Shown piece by piece: positions 1 through 8,700 of a stretch of DNA of 64,000 bases (position 1 is its first letter; every line of letters begins with the position of its first letter). The notes below the pieces were generated by a model. The model worked only from the letters and a program-made list of their open reading frames with translations. It had not been told where the DNA came from and ran no database searches. The position numbers and the translations under genes were made by a program. The stretch lies in NCBI GenBank assembly GCA_963844625.1, contig CAWJPF010000018.1, positions 1 through 64,000 of the forward strand, in the 5' to 3' direction. Source of the DNA: Palsa-504 sp963844625. GTDB taxonomy: Bacteria > Actinomycetota > Actinomycetes > Streptosporangiales > Streptosporangiaceae.

Positions 1-2206
1 GCAGCTGGAGCGGGAACAGGGCGACGCCGCCATTGATGTTCAAGATGGTGGCGTACACCATCAGCTGCAGGACCGAGGACAAGATGGTCAGCTGCAGCTT
101 GATGTAGGTGGAGATCCGCCGGTAGATGTCGCGGCCCAGGTCGACGGCCTGGACCAGGGTGGCGAAGTTGTCGTCGGTCAGCACGATCTTGGCGGCCTGC
201 TTGGTTACCTCCGAGCCGCTGCCCATGGCCACGCCGACGTCGGCCTGTTTGAGCGCGGCGGCATCGTTGACCGCGTCGCCGGTCATCGCGACCACGTCGC
301 CGGATTGCTGCATAAGCTTAGCCAGCCGCAGCTTGTCCTCAGGTGCCACCCGGCCGAACACGTGCAGCTGGGGAAGCCGCTCGATCACCTCGGTATCGGA
401 CAGGTGCTGCAGTTCGGTGCCGGTGATCACGCCGGGTCCCAGGCCGAGCTCGTCGGCGATCGCGCGGGCCGTCACGGTGTGGTCGCCAGTGATCATCCGC
501 ACGTCGACCCCTGCGCCCAGCGCGGCGCGGACCGCGTCCCTGGCCTCGGTGCGCAGTGGGTCCACGATCCCCACCAGCGCGACGAAGACCAGCCCGGTGA
601 CGGCGGCCATTGGATCAGCCAGCGCCGCGGCCATCGCCGCGTCATCCATGTCCTTGGCGGCGAACGCGAGCACCCGCAGCCCGCGCTCGGACAGCTGGCG
701 GTTGGCGGCCAGGAGCTCGTCCCGGACCGAGCCGATTGGCACCTGCTGGCCATGCCACAGGGCCCGGTCGCAGTGGTTCAGGACGACGTCCGGCGCGCCT
801 TTGACGGTGGCCAGGTGCGGTTGCTGGACGATCGGGCCGGCCAGCCAGTCCGGGCGGTCGTGGAAGGTGGCCATGAACTTGTACTCGGAATCGAACGGCA
901 CCTCGGCCAGGCGGGGCAGGGTCTGGCGGGTCTGCTCGGCGTCCACGCCCATCTTCGCGGCCAGCACCACGAACGCCGCCTCGGTCGGGTCGCCGATGAC
1001 CGACCCGTCGTCACCGACGGTGGCGTCGGTGCACAGCACCAGGCCCAGGGCCAGGTTGCGGAAGTCGGGCGGGTCTCCTCCGGCCACGCCCAGGATCGCG
1101 CCGGTCTTGACGTATCCGGGGCCTTCGATCTTGAACCAGTCACCGCCACCCAGCATGGTGGTCGCGGTCATCGCGTTCATCGTCAGCGTGCCGGTCTTGT
1201 CGCTGTTGATGACGGTCGTCCCGCCCAGGGTCTCCACGTCCGACAGCGACTTGACCACCGCCTTGTGCTCGGCCAGCCGCCGCGCCCCCGACGACAGCAT
1301 GGCCTGCACGAACGTGGGCAGCCCGGTCGGGATCGCCGCGATCGCGGTGGAGATGCACAGCAGCACCAGCGTGGTAGTGTCCTGGCCCCGCACCAGGCCG
1401 AAGATGGCGATGATCGCCACGGCCAGGAACGCGATCAGGCCGAACACCTTGGTCATGCCGTCCAGTTCGCGCTGCAGCGGCGACTTGGACCGCTGGGTGG
1501 CGGTAACCATCCCGGCGATCTTGCCCATCTCGGTCGCGCTGCCGGTGGCGGTCACCACGATCGTCGCGGTGCCCCGGGTGACCTGGGTGTTCTGGAAAAC
1601 CAGGTTGGTCCGGTCGCCGAGCGCCACCTCACCCCCGGACAACGTGCCCGCGTCCTTGGCGATCGGCGCGCTCTCCCCGGTCAGTGCGGCCTCCTGCACC
1701 TCCAGCGTGGCCGAGGACTCGATCCGCCCGTCCGCCGGGACCACGTCCCCGGCCTCCAGCAGCACGATGTCACCCGGCACCAGCGTGGTCGATTCGATCT
1801 GCTCGACCTGCCTCGAGCGCCGCACCCGGGCATGCGGCACCTGCAGCTTGGCCAGCGCCTCCACGCTGGCCCGGGCCTTCAGCTCCTGGGCCGTGCCCAT
1901 CACCACGTTGAACGTCACCAACCCCAGCACCACCACGGCCGTCGCGATCTGGACGATCGCGAAACTGGCCGCGACCACGATCAGCAACATGATGTTCATC
2001 GGGTTGACCAGCTGGGCCCGGGCCACCACCCACACGCTCGGCGGCGGCTCGGCCGGTATCTCGTTCGGCCCGTACTCCTCCAGCCGCCGCTTCGCCTCGT
2101 GGGCGTCCAGCCCGTCATCCGGATCGACACCCATCTGCCCGGCCGCGTCTTCCGGCGACAGGGCGTACCAGGCGAGGTTCTCGGCGGGTTGCTGCACGGT
2201 GGTCAT
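1..2206 (-). CDS. cation-transporting P-type ATPase (5' part of gene; C-terminus beyond window edge)
   Basis: About 735 residues are visible and the C-terminal membrane helices lie beyond position 1. The start ATG at 2204-2206 is preceded by AGGAG. The order of parts is an N-terminal cation-ATPase domain (ALSPEDAAGQMGV), transmembrane helices with NPMNIMLL, the actuator motif LTGESAP, the phosphorylation motif DKTGTLT with Asp about 336, the nucleotide domain, and the hinge TGDAVNDAAALKQADVG. This is a type II-like cation pump of the plasma membrane. The ion is uncertain: the M4 motif reads PTGLP (around residue 293) where Ca2+ pumps carry PEGLP, so an ion-binding acidic residue is replaced. 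The APC permease gene ends upstream with a gap of about 50 bases. Confidence 0.93.
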   Translation of the reverse strand, partial: MTTVQQPAENLAWYALSPEDAAGQMGVDPDDGLDAHEAKRRLEEYGPNEIPAEPPPSVWVVARAQLVNPMNIMLLIVVAASFAIVQIATAVVVLGLVTFNVVMGTAQELKARASVEALAKLQVPHARVRRSRQVEQIESTTLVPGDIVLLEAGDVVPADGRIESSATLEVQEAALTGESAPIAKDAGTLSGGEVALGDRTNLVFQNTQVTRGTATIVVTATGSATEMGKIAGMVTATQRSKSPLQRELDGMTKVFGLIAFLAVAIIAIFGLVRGQDTTTLVLLCISTAIAAIPTGLPTFVQAMLSSGARRLAEHKAVVKSLSDVETLGGTTVINSDKTGTLTMNAMTATTMLGGGDWFKIEGPGYVKTGAILGVAGGDPPDFRNLALGLVLCTDATVGDDGSVIGDPTEAAFVVLAAKMGVDAEQTRQTLPRLAEVPFDSEYKFMATFHDRPDWLAGPIVQQPHLATVKGAPDVVLNHCDRALWHGQQVPIGSVRDELLAANRQLSERGLRVLAFAAKDMDDAAMAAALADPMAAVTGLVFVALVGIVDPLRTEARDAVRAALGAGVDVRMITGDHTVTARAIADELGLGPGVITGTELQHLSDTEVIERLPQLHVFGRVAPEDKLRLAKLMQQSGDVVAMTGDAVNDAAALKQADVGVAMGSGSEVTKQAAKIVLTDDNFATLVQAVDLGRDIYRRISTYIKLQLTILSSVLQLMVYATILNINGGVALFPLQL

Positions 2207-2254
2207 CTGAGCTCCTCGGGACGGTTGCGGCTCACCCGCGCCGCGGCGGCTGGC

Positions 2255-3595
2255 CTAGTGCGCGAGCTGGACATTTTTCGTCCTGGTGTCGCGGAAGTGT
2301 TTCCATCCGTAGTCCAGGGCCACGCTCAGCGCCAAGATGCCCGCCAGCGTGATGATCGAGGCGGGCTCGTGGATCAAGGTGGTGAACACGAACGTCACGA
2401 AGACCGCGCCGGCCGCCACGATCGCCAGGATGAGCATCAGGAGGTTCGCGCCGGTCTCGGCGCGAATCCGCAGGTGCGCCGCGGTGATCATGGTGAAGAT
2501 CACCAGGGCTACCGCGCTGCCGATCGACGCGATCGAGTCCAGGTTGAACACCACGGCCAGGACCAGGCACACCGCCGCCTGGAGCAGCAGCCCGTTCGAG
2601 GCCCGCCCGCCGGCCTTGCGCGCCATCAGCGGCGGGAACTGGCCCGTCTCGGCCAGTCGCTCGGACAGCCCCTGCGCCGGGTACAGGCCCGCGTTGGTGG
2701 CTCCGGCGGTCGCGAACAGCGCGGTGACGGTCATCAGCCAGTAGCCCGCCCGGCCCAGCGTCGGCTCGGCGGCCACCGCGATCGCGGTTCCGCCGGAGGA
2801 GATCACCTTGTCCACCGTCAGCGTGCCGAACACGCCGAGCGCGATAGCCACGTAGATGACCGTCGCGATCCCCAGCGCCAGGAACATCGCCTTGGGCAGC
2901 TGGCGGGACGGCTTGGCCAGGTCCTTGGCGGTGAAGGTGATGATGCCGAAGCCCAGGAAGGCGAAGAAGGTCAGCGCCACGCTGGAGATGATGTCCTGGA
3001 ACGACGGGTACCCGGAGAACGCCAGCAGCGACGGGTGGATGTTCACCAGCGTGACCACCGAGAAGAAGGAGAGGATCCCCAGCACCACGTAGACGATCAC
3101 CGTCTGCGCATTGGCGACCAGCCCGGACCCGGCGACGTTCAGCGCGGTCATCACCACGATGATCAGCGCCGCGAACACCTTGATCCAGGCCGCGTTCTCC
3201 CCGGCGAACGTCGAGGTGGCGTAGCTCCCGAACGACACCGCCACCATCGCCGTCACGATCGCGTTGGCCATATACGTCAGCCACGCGGTGACCCCGGTGA
3301 AGTGCCCGTTGCCGGTCGATTTCGCCACGTACTCCAGGAACCCCCCGGCCGACGGGTACCGGGCGCCCAGCTTCGCGAACGAGTAGCCCTGCAGTCCCGC
3401 GACGACCCCGGCGAGCAGGAACGACAGCCACACCGCCGCCCCGGCCACCTCGCCGGCCGCGCCCAGCAGCGCGAAGATGCCCGCCCCGACCATCGCCCCG
3501 ACGCCGATGAACGCGGCCTGCCGCACCGATAGGTACTTCTTTTCAGGCGGCGTCTCCGCGGACCCGCCCGCGTCCGCCCGCGATTCCTGGCTCAT
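2255..3595 (-). CDS. APC-superfamily amino acid permease
   Basis: 446 residues with about 12 hydrophobic segments. The first helix carries GVGAMVGAGIFALLG, the substrate-backbone-binding glycine motif of APC transporters, and TFFAFLGFGIITFTAKD matches the TM6 region. It is expected to import or exchange an amino acid across the plasma membrane; the substrate cannot be read from sequence. The start codon overlaps the carbamate kinase stop by four bases (ATGA, 3592-3595), so the two are probably translationally coupled. A permease coupled to carbamate kinase suggests an amino acid or ureide whose breakdown yields carbamoyl phosphate. Length is usual for the family. Confidence 0.92.
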   Translation of the reverse strand: MSQESRADAGGSAETPPEKKYLSVRQAAFIGVGAMVGAGIFALLGAAGEVAGAAVWLSFLLAGVVAGLQGYSFAKLGARYPSAGGFLEYVAKSTGNGHFTGVTAWLTYMANAIVTAMVAVSFGSYATSTFAGENAAWIKVFAALIIVVMTALNVAGSGLVANAQTVIVYVVLGILSFFSVVTLVNIHPSLLAFSGYPSFQDIISSVALTFFAFLGFGIITFTAKDLAKPSRQLPKAMFLALGIATVIYVAIALGVFGTLTVDKVISSGGTAIAVAAEPTLGRAGYWLMTVTALFATAGATNAGLYPAQGLSERLAETGQFPPLMARKAGGRASNGLLLQAAVCLVLAVVFNLDSIASIGSAVALVIFTMITAAHLRIRAETGANLLMLILAIVAAGAVFVTFVFTTLIHEPASIITLAGILALSVALDYGWKHFRDTRTKNVQLAH

Positions 3596-4596
3596 GACCC
3601 GGCCGCCCCTGCCGTGCTCGGCCGCACCGCGTCCTCCGTGTGCCGGGCCTCATCGGAACTAGATGCGGCTCCCTCAGGCGTGCCCTGCGTGACAACGCTG
3701 GTGCCGGCCTTCCCCGCCACGATCCCGGCGATGTCAGCCAGCGAGCCGATCGCCGCCCGCCTGCCGGTCTTGGCCGCGAAGCGCGCCGCGGCCTTGACTT
3801 TGGGGCCCATGGACCCGGCCGCGAACTCATAGCCGGCCAGTTCCTCCGGCGTCACCCGGCCCAGCCGCCGCTGCTCCGGGCTGCCCCAGTCCAGGTAGAC
3901 CCCGTCCACATCGGTGGCCATGAGGAACAGGTCCGCGTCCACGTCCTCGGCGAGCAGTTCACTCGCCAGGTCCTTGTCGATGACCGCCTCGACACCCGCC
4001 AGGGCGCCAGAACCCGAGGTTGGGTACATCGTGGGGATCCCGCCGCCGCCCGCGCAGATGACCACGGCGCCCCGCTCCAGCAGCCAGCCGATCGGCGCGA
4101 TCTCCAGGATGCGCCGGGGCTCGGGAGAGGGCACCACCCGCCGCCATGCGGCACCGTCTTGCCGGAACGCCCAGCCCTTATCGGCGGCCAGCGCATCGGC
4201 GCCCTCCTTGGCGTAGACGGGGCCGACGAACTTGGCCGGGCTGGCGAACGCCGGATCATCCGGATCCACCACGATCATGGTGAGCAACGTCGCCACCTGG
4301 TGCTCCGGCGGCAGCAGGCTCCGCAGTTCCTGCTGGATCAGGTAGCCGATCATGCCCTGGGTACCCGCGTCCAGGACATCCAGCGGATACGGCTCGGCGC
4401 CTTTGTATGCTTCGGCCTGCAGCGACAGCAGGCCCACTTGCGGCCCGTTCCCGTGCACGACCACGATGCTGTGCTCCGCGGCCAGCGGCGCGATCGCCTC
4501 CGCCGCGATCGCGATGTTCCGCCGCTGCACCTCGGTGGTCATCGGGTCGCCGCGCCGCAGCAGCGCATTGCCACCCACCGCGATCACGATCCGCAT
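3592..4596 (-). CDS. arcC: carbamate kinase
   Basis: 334 residues. It makes ATP from carbamoyl phosphate and ADP, releasing carbamate (CO2 and ammonia), the last step of arginine deiminase-type pathways. Family marks are the N-terminal IVIAVGGNALL, VVVHGNGPQVGLL, AGTQGMIGYLIQQEL and VVICAGGGGIP. Start ATG at 4594-4596 follows GAGGAGG. The last 20 or so residues (SSSDEARHTEDAVRP) are longer and more polar than usual. It overlaps the downstream permease by four bases. Neither arginine deiminase nor ornithine carbamoyltransferase is present nearby, which is unusual for an arcC locus. Confidence 0.93.
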   Translation of the reverse strand: MRIVIAVGGNALLRRGDPMTTEVQRRNIAIAAEAIAPLAAEHSIVVVHGNGPQVGLLSLQAEAYKGAEPYPLDVLDAGTQGMIGYLIQQELRSLLPPEHQVATLLTMIVVDPDDPAFASPAKFVGPVYAKEGADALAADKGWAFRQDGAAWRRVVPSPEPRRILEIAPIGWLLERGAVVICAGGGGIPTMYPTSGSGALAGVEAVIDKDLASELLAEDVDADLFLMATDVDGVYLDWGSPEQRRLGRVTPEELAGYEFAAGSMGPKVKAAARFAAKTGRRAAIGSLADIAGIVAGKAGTSVVTQGTPEGAASSSDEARHTEDAVRPSTAGAAGS

Positions 4597-4971
4597 CGTC
4601 AGCCTCCTCGCTCCGGTGACCTGCAGATGCTGCCAGTGACACGGCGCGGAAGTCGCGGCGGTGAGACCGACCTGATGCGGCCTTTCCGGGCTAGCTATTT
4701 CGGGTTATCCGTCATGGCTCACCCTTAGCTGACCGATTGCGTCGTATGACCGTCACTTGCTCCGCACTTGTACTAGCCGGTTTCCAGATTCTGTTCTGGC
4801 TATCTCGGAATTTCGTCACCCTTCGGAGGGTGATCTCCGGCTATGTGCGCGGCGTTCATGCGCCCAGCTGTTGCCGGACCTCAAGGGCCGTGGTCTTGAG
4901 GAATGCCTGAGCGCGGTCCGAAGACCGCGGTCAGGAGAATGGGCACGACAGACACCCGGGCGTTGATTCGG
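4597..4971. other. intergenic region with three hairpins
   Basis: No gene is seen in these 375 bases. Three perfect small stem-loops occur: TCACCCT with loop TCGG at about 4814-4831, CCTCAAG/CTTGAGG at about 4878-4900, and GCGGTC/GACCGC at about 4914-4929. On the minus strand the last has a UUCG tetraloop. They lie downstream of the lipoprotein gene that ends at 4972 and could end its transcript. The promoter of arcC should lie between these hairpins and 4597, but no clear -35/-10 pair was recognised. Confidence 0.4.
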
Positions 4972-5322
4972 TCAGCCGGCCTTAGCGGGGCAGCCCGCCT
5001 CATGCTGGCTGGCCTGGATGTAGGACACGAGGGCGTCGTTGGGGAAGCCGGTGGCTTTCTCGTGCGCGGTGCTGGTCGTCTTGGCGGCGGCGAGGAGGAC
5101 TCGTAGCGCGGCGCAGTCGCGGGTGACGGTGGCGGCGTCGATTTGCTGCTGGAGCTGGGAGTTGTAGGTGACCCATGGCACCTGCAGGGCGGTGTCGCAG
5201 CCGCTAGCCAGCAGGGCAGCCGCCAGGCCCGCCCCGGCCAGAAGGATCCGGCCGCGGCGCCGGGTCCGGCCTTGCGGCCTGGCCGGGCGGTGCCAGGAGG
5301 ATGTGGTGTCCATTTGTTTCAC
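4972..5322 (-). CDS. small predicted lipoprotein, unknown function
   Basis: 116 residues. An arginine-rich N-terminus (RPQGRTRRRGR) is followed by a hydrophobic stretch and the lipobox LASGC, so Cys about 42 should be lipidated and the protein anchored outside the membrane. The mature part is about 75 residues, largely helical, with two more cysteines (RDCAAL and EAGCPAK) that could form a disulfide. The GTG start at 5320-5322 directly abuts the stop of the YfcC-family gene; an in-frame ATG at 5311-5313 is the alternative. Its place as second gene behind a carrier suggests a shared transcript. No known family is recognised. Confidence 0.7.
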   Translation of the reverse strand: MKQMDTTSSWHRPARPQGRTRRRGRILLAGAGLAAALLASGCDTALQVPWVTYNSQLQQQIDAATVTRDCAALRVLLAAAKTTSTAHEKATGFPNDALVSYIQASQHEAGCPAKAG

Positions 5323-6978
5323 CTATTTCACCGATCCTCCGAGGGCGGGGACGGCGACGCCCAGGAGCATGGCCAGGCAGGTCAGGATAAGCAGGATGCC
5401 CAGCAGCGGCGCGACGAACCTCAGGAACCGGTCGTAACGGACCCGGCTGAGCGCGAGCCCGCCCATCACGACCGCCGAGGTGGGGGTGAACAGGTTCATC
5501 CAGCCGGACGCGGACTGGTAGGCGGTCACCACCATCGCCCGGCTCACCCCGGCGAAGTCGCCGAGCGGGGCCATGATCGGCATTGCCAGCGTGGCGTGCC
5601 CGGAAGAGGACGGGACCAGGAACGCCAGCGGGATATTGACCAGGTACACCACCACCGCGAACGCCCCGGAGGACAGCCCGCTGACCGCCCCCTCCAGGGC
5701 GTGCAGCACCGTGTCGGTGATCCCGGCGTTGTTCATGATGGTGGTCACCCCGCGGGCCACGGCGATGATCAACGCGGCGCCGATGAAATCGCCGGCGCCG
5801 GCGATGATGCCGGCGACCGTGCCTTCCTCGCCGAGCCCACCCACCAGCCCGACCAGCACCGCACCGACCAGGAACAGCGCGGCCAGCTCGGGGAAGTACC
5901 AGCCCAGGGTAATGGACTCCAGGGAGGCGCTGAAGTCCCCCCACGGGATCACCGAGAAGATCATCAGCCCGAACGTCAACCCGAAGATCCACAGGACGGT
6001 CTTCTGCCGGCCGGTCATCGGCTCCGGCGGCCCGGCCGGGGCACTGGCCAGGGCCTGGTCCCCTTCGACGGCGGGCACCATCGACCGGCCCGGATCGGCC
6101 TTGACCCGCCGCGCGTACCACAGCACGTACGTCACGGCGAGAGCGGCGAATACGACGTACATGATCAGCCGCAGCCCGATGCCGTCCCCCAGGGCTACGC
6201 CGGCGGCGTCCGAGGCCACCCCGGTCGCGAACGGGTTAACCGTCGAGGCCAGCGTCCCGACCCCCGCGCCGACCATGATAATCCCCACTCCCACCAGCCG
6301 GTCATAGCCCAGGGCGATGATGACCGGCAAGATGATCGCGTAGAACCCTAGGGTTTCCTCGGCCATCCCGTAGGTAGTCCCGCCGACCGAGAAGATCACC
6401 ATCAAGATCACGATCAGCAGGAGCCCGCGTTTGCGGAACCGCTCGGTGACCCGCCCGATCCCCACCTCCAGCGCCCCGGTCTTGATGGTGACGGTGATGA
6501 ACGCGCCGATCGCCAGGACGAAGAAGAACACCTGGACCGCGCCGGCCAGATCCCCGCTGTTGTACGGCCCGGTGGCCCCCGGCGCGGTGACGATCTTGGC
6601 GGGCACCTGCTTGCCCGCCGCGGTCCCGCACGCCGCCTGGCCCTTCGTCAGCAGATCGGGGCTGGGGTCCGGGACAACCTCCGACGGCGTCCGTATCCCG
6701 TACAAGCCGTTGACCGGCGACACCCACAGGTCATACAACCGCTCCTGGAAGGACAGGTCGACCTTGACCGCACCGAACGTGCCGGGAATCGGCTTGGGTG
6801 TCCCCCCGTCGCAGCTGACATAGGAGTAAGAACCCGGTTTGATGATCAACGTCAAGATCCAGACCGCCACCAGCACGAAGAACAACACGGTAAACGCGGT
6901 CGGGAACTTGAACCCGCGCTTGGGCTCGGCAGGAGTCTCGTCAGTATTGTCCGGATTGGTCTGCGTGCCGGCGGTCAT
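5323..6978 (-). CDS. YfcC/DcuC-type membrane carrier
   Basis: About 551 residues from the ATG at 6976-6978; the frame is open to an ATG at 7107, which would add 43 residues. About 12 membrane segments. The motifs GGTTYGMAEETLGFYAII and TLASTVNPFATGVASDAAG are typical of the YfcC family (C4-dicarboxylate/arginine-ornithine-like ion transporters). An extracytoplasmic loop of about 100 residues after TM1 contains several cysteines. The shorter start is preferred because the upstream ATG sits inside a palindrome (7103-7122) and the extra residues are not family-like. Together with arcC and the APC permease it suggests amino acid exchange, but the substrate is inferred only. Confidence 0.85.
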   Translation of the reverse strand: MTAGTQTNPDNTDETPAEPKRGFKFPTAFTVLFFVLVAVWILTLIIKPGSYSYVSCDGGTPKPIPGTFGAVKVDLSFQERLYDLWVSPVNGLYGIRTPSEVVPDPSPDLLTKGQAACGTAAGKQVPAKIVTAPGATGPYNSGDLAGAVQVFFFVLAIGAFITVTIKTGALEVGIGRVTERFRKRGLLLIVILMVIFSVGGTTYGMAEETLGFYAIILPVIIALGYDRLVGVGIIMVGAGVGTLASTVNPFATGVASDAAGVALGDGIGLRLIMYVVFAALAVTYVLWYARRVKADPGRSMVPAVEGDQALASAPAGPPEPMTGRQKTVLWIFGLTFGLMIFSVIPWGDFSASLESITLGWYFPELAALFLVGAVLVGLVGGLGEEGTVAGIIAGAGDFIGAALIIAVARGVTTIMNNAGITDTVLHALEGAVSGLSSGAFAVVVYLVNIPLAFLVPSSSGHATLAMPIMAPLGDFAGVSRAMVVTAYQSASGWMNLFTPTSAVVMGGLALSRVRYDRFLRFVAPLLGILLILTCLAMLLGVAVPALGGSVK

Positions 6979-7539
6979 GACGCTCGCCGCCGGTCTGCGC
7001 AGATCGTAAGCCAGGCGCTTAGTGCCGGCACCATTAGCGCACCCCCAGGCGAGGATCGCGAAATTTGACTCCTGCAGCTTGCTCGAATCGCGCCGGGGCA
7101 TCATCACCCTTTCACGGGTGATTCCTGCCCGCTTCCAAAGGCTGTGGTTTCACGGTGAAAGAGCCGACTTATCGCAAAGCCAGGGCGTCCCGCGACTCAT
7201 CGCCGCGCCCAGAGCCTTGGTCATTGATGATCATCGCCACCGGCATTGTCGCGCTGCGGGGCTGTGCGCTTCCGCAGCCGCGAAACCCGACGGCATTTAC
7301 GAACGATCCATGAACGGACGATGTCCGGTAATTGAACTACGGGTACCGGTCGTGTCGGTGAGTTCACCGAGGCTATTTGCGCGTTCCCCAGCGGGCCAAA
7401 CGAAATGGCCGGAGTTCACCCCCGGCGGGGTGACGACATCCGCGTGACCGCTCAAGCAGGATCGGCAAGCGACCGGTCGCGGACAGGAGCGGGGACCGCG
7501 GTCGGCGTGGGCGAGGCATGGTGCGGACATGGAGGACAC
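6979..7539. promoter_or_regulatory. divergent intergenic region with palindromes
   Basis: About 560 bases between the YfcC-family gene (minus) and the ATPase fragment (plus), with no supported gene. It holds three dyads: ATCACCC/GGGTGAT at 7103-7122, the perfect 13-base TTTCACGGTGAAA at 7148-7160, and GATGATCATC at 7226-7235. The first two share TTTCAC and lie 70-180 bases upstream of the carrier start, as expected for binding sites of one regulator. Regulator identity is unknown. Confidence 0.35.
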
Positions 7540-7722
7540 GTGGCTACTCATACCGGGGCGCCCTCACCTGGCCTGGCGCCGGGTGACGGGGGACCCGTAT
7601 GGCACACGCTGAGCCCCGACGGGGTCTTGCGCGCGGAGAGGGTGGGCGAACACTCCGGTCTTAGCTCGGCCGAGGTGGCCTCGCGGGCCACGCGGTTCGG
7701 CCTGAACAAACACCGACTGCGA
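7540..7722 (+). pseudogene. orphan N-terminal fragment of a cation P-type ATPase
   Basis: A GTG at 7540-7542 is preceded five bases away by GGAGG, an excellent ribosome binding site. It opens a frame encoding VWHTLSPDGVLRAE and then LSSAEVASRATRFGLNKHR. This is the N-terminal cation-ATPase domain, about 60 residues, similar in type to the start of the ATPase at 2206. The match then stops abruptly; the frame runs on through unrelated low-quality sequence under the next gene to 7932. No membrane or phosphorylation domain follows. I read it as the remnant of a deleted ATPase gene that kept its translation start. Confidence 0.7.
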
Positions 7723-7733
7723 GGCGTAATCCC

Positions 7734-7952
7734 GTGCGACCGAACACGTATGAGATCACCTTCACCGGCCAAGCCGACAAAACGCTGCACGCACAATTCG
7801 ACGACTGCGACGTCACCACAGGCCCGGACACGACCACCCTCCGTGCCGAGGTGCCCGACCCGGCCGCCCTCTCCGGGCTGGTACAGCGGATCGCCGGCCT
7901 CGGGCTTGAAGTCATCGAACTTCACCGCGTGACACCGCTATCTACACCATGA
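7734..7952 (+). CDS. small conserved protein, unknown function
   Basis: 72 residues, GTG start at 7734-7736. The sequence (YEITFTGQADKTLHAQFDDCDVTTG, then VPDPAALSGLVQRIAGLGLEVIELHRV) looks like a complete small alpha/beta domain rather than a shadow frame. Similar short proteins occur in actinobacteria, often beside ABC transporter genes, but no function is known to me. It has one cysteine and no membrane segment. It overlaps in another frame the tail of the broken ATPase fragment, which suggests that the deletion joined the two. Confidence 0.65.
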   Translation: MRPNTYEITFTGQADKTLHAQFDDCDVTTGPDTTTLRAEVPDPAALSGLVQRIAGLGLEVIELHRVTPLSTP

Positions 7953-8013
7953 CCGGCGGGCCCTACTACCTGCCTTGCCCATTCCTATCAGAGGAGACCC
8001 TGGGGGTTCGGCC

Positions 8014-8490
8014 ATGCACAAGTCACCTCGCGCGCGTTTGATTGCGGCTCCCGGCCCTTACGCATCCCAGGTTGCCGCCCCGGGCCAAGCCGGAGCCGTT
8101 GAGGAAGTAACCGGGGCGGCACATGGCGATCAGTGCAGGACAGTGCCACTGGAACTGAGTCACCGGGTCTCCCTTGCTGGCGACGCCATCGTGGACCTCA
8201 TCGGCGAGCTAGATATCGCCACTGCTGAGGTGGCCGTCAGCTACGTCAGCGACGTCATCGATCGCCACCGCAGGCCGGTGATTGTGGACCTCACGGCGCT
8301 GGCTTTCTGTGATGCTCGGGGCCTAGCCGCGCTGGTGCGTATGGCCGGTTACGCGGAGAAAATGGGCTGTCCGTTCCAGCTATCCTCACCTAGCCTGTCT
8401 CTGGTCAAGATCATGCGGATCACCGGCCTGGACCGCAGGTTCCTCGCCTTCGGCGTACCTGAGCGAGCGGCCGGCCTTCGTCTGCTCTGA
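8014..8490 (+). CDS. STAS-domain protein (anti-sigma factor antagonist type)
   Basis: About 158 residues from the ATG at 8014-8016, which follows GGGGG; a TTG at 7975 would add 13 residues. An N-terminal stretch of about 45 disordered residues precedes one STAS domain: AIVDLIGELDIATAE, then VIVDLTALAFCDARGLAALVRM. Such proteins bind anti-sigma kinases in the cytoplasm and release sigma factors. In SpoIIAA the phosphorylated serine lies in DSSGL; here the motif is DARGL, so the usual phosphorylation site is absent. That variant is not rare in actinobacteria and may mean constitutive binding or ligand control. Confidence 0.85.
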   Translation: MHKSPRARLIAAPGPYASQVAAPGQAGAVEEVTGAAHGDQCRTVPLELSHRVSLAGDAIVDLIGELDIATAEVAVSYVSDVIDRHRRPVIVDLTALAFCDARGLAALVRMAGYAEKMGCPFQLSSPSLSLVKIMRITGLDRRFLAFGVPERAAGLRLL

Positions 8491-8556
8491 GCCGCTCTCC
8501 TGCCGGACCAGCTGCGGCGAGCGCCACCGCTGCAACCGCCAAAGGCACCCCAACGT

Positions 8557-8700
8557 GTGGGATCACCTGACCAGGGCGACGACTTCAAAGTTGCCGACAA
8601 GCTCGGCGTGAGCCGCGACCTGATCAACGACGCCGTACGGTCACGGCGGTTACCATCAGTAAAGCTCGGCCGCGGGTGTAAATTAGCCTGCCGGTTCGGC
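8557..8700 (+). pseudogene. fragment resembling an excisionase-type helix-turn-helix
   Basis: Reading from a GTG at 8557, the frame encodes FKVADKLGVSRDLINDAVRS followed by RRLPSVKLGRG. This looks like the HTH_17/excisionase helix-turn-helix (family pattern: AExLGVSRxTVxxxIRxGxLPxVKxG). The usual end of the domain is missing and the frame runs in phase into the esterase gene. I interpret it as a remnant lying upstream of the esterase, although a genuine in-frame fusion cannot be excluded. Confidence 0.35.

Noticed and set aside
126..2210. A 694-residue plus-strand open frame
   Set aside because: It is antisense to the P-type ATPase, rich in Ser, Thr, Ala and Arg, and has no family motif; the minus strand encodes all P-type ATPase motifs.
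305..3532. A 1075-residue plus-strand open frame
   Set aside because: Low-complexity His/Arg/Gly/Gln composition typical of a GC-rich antisense frame; it spans two real minus-strand genes and the gap between them.
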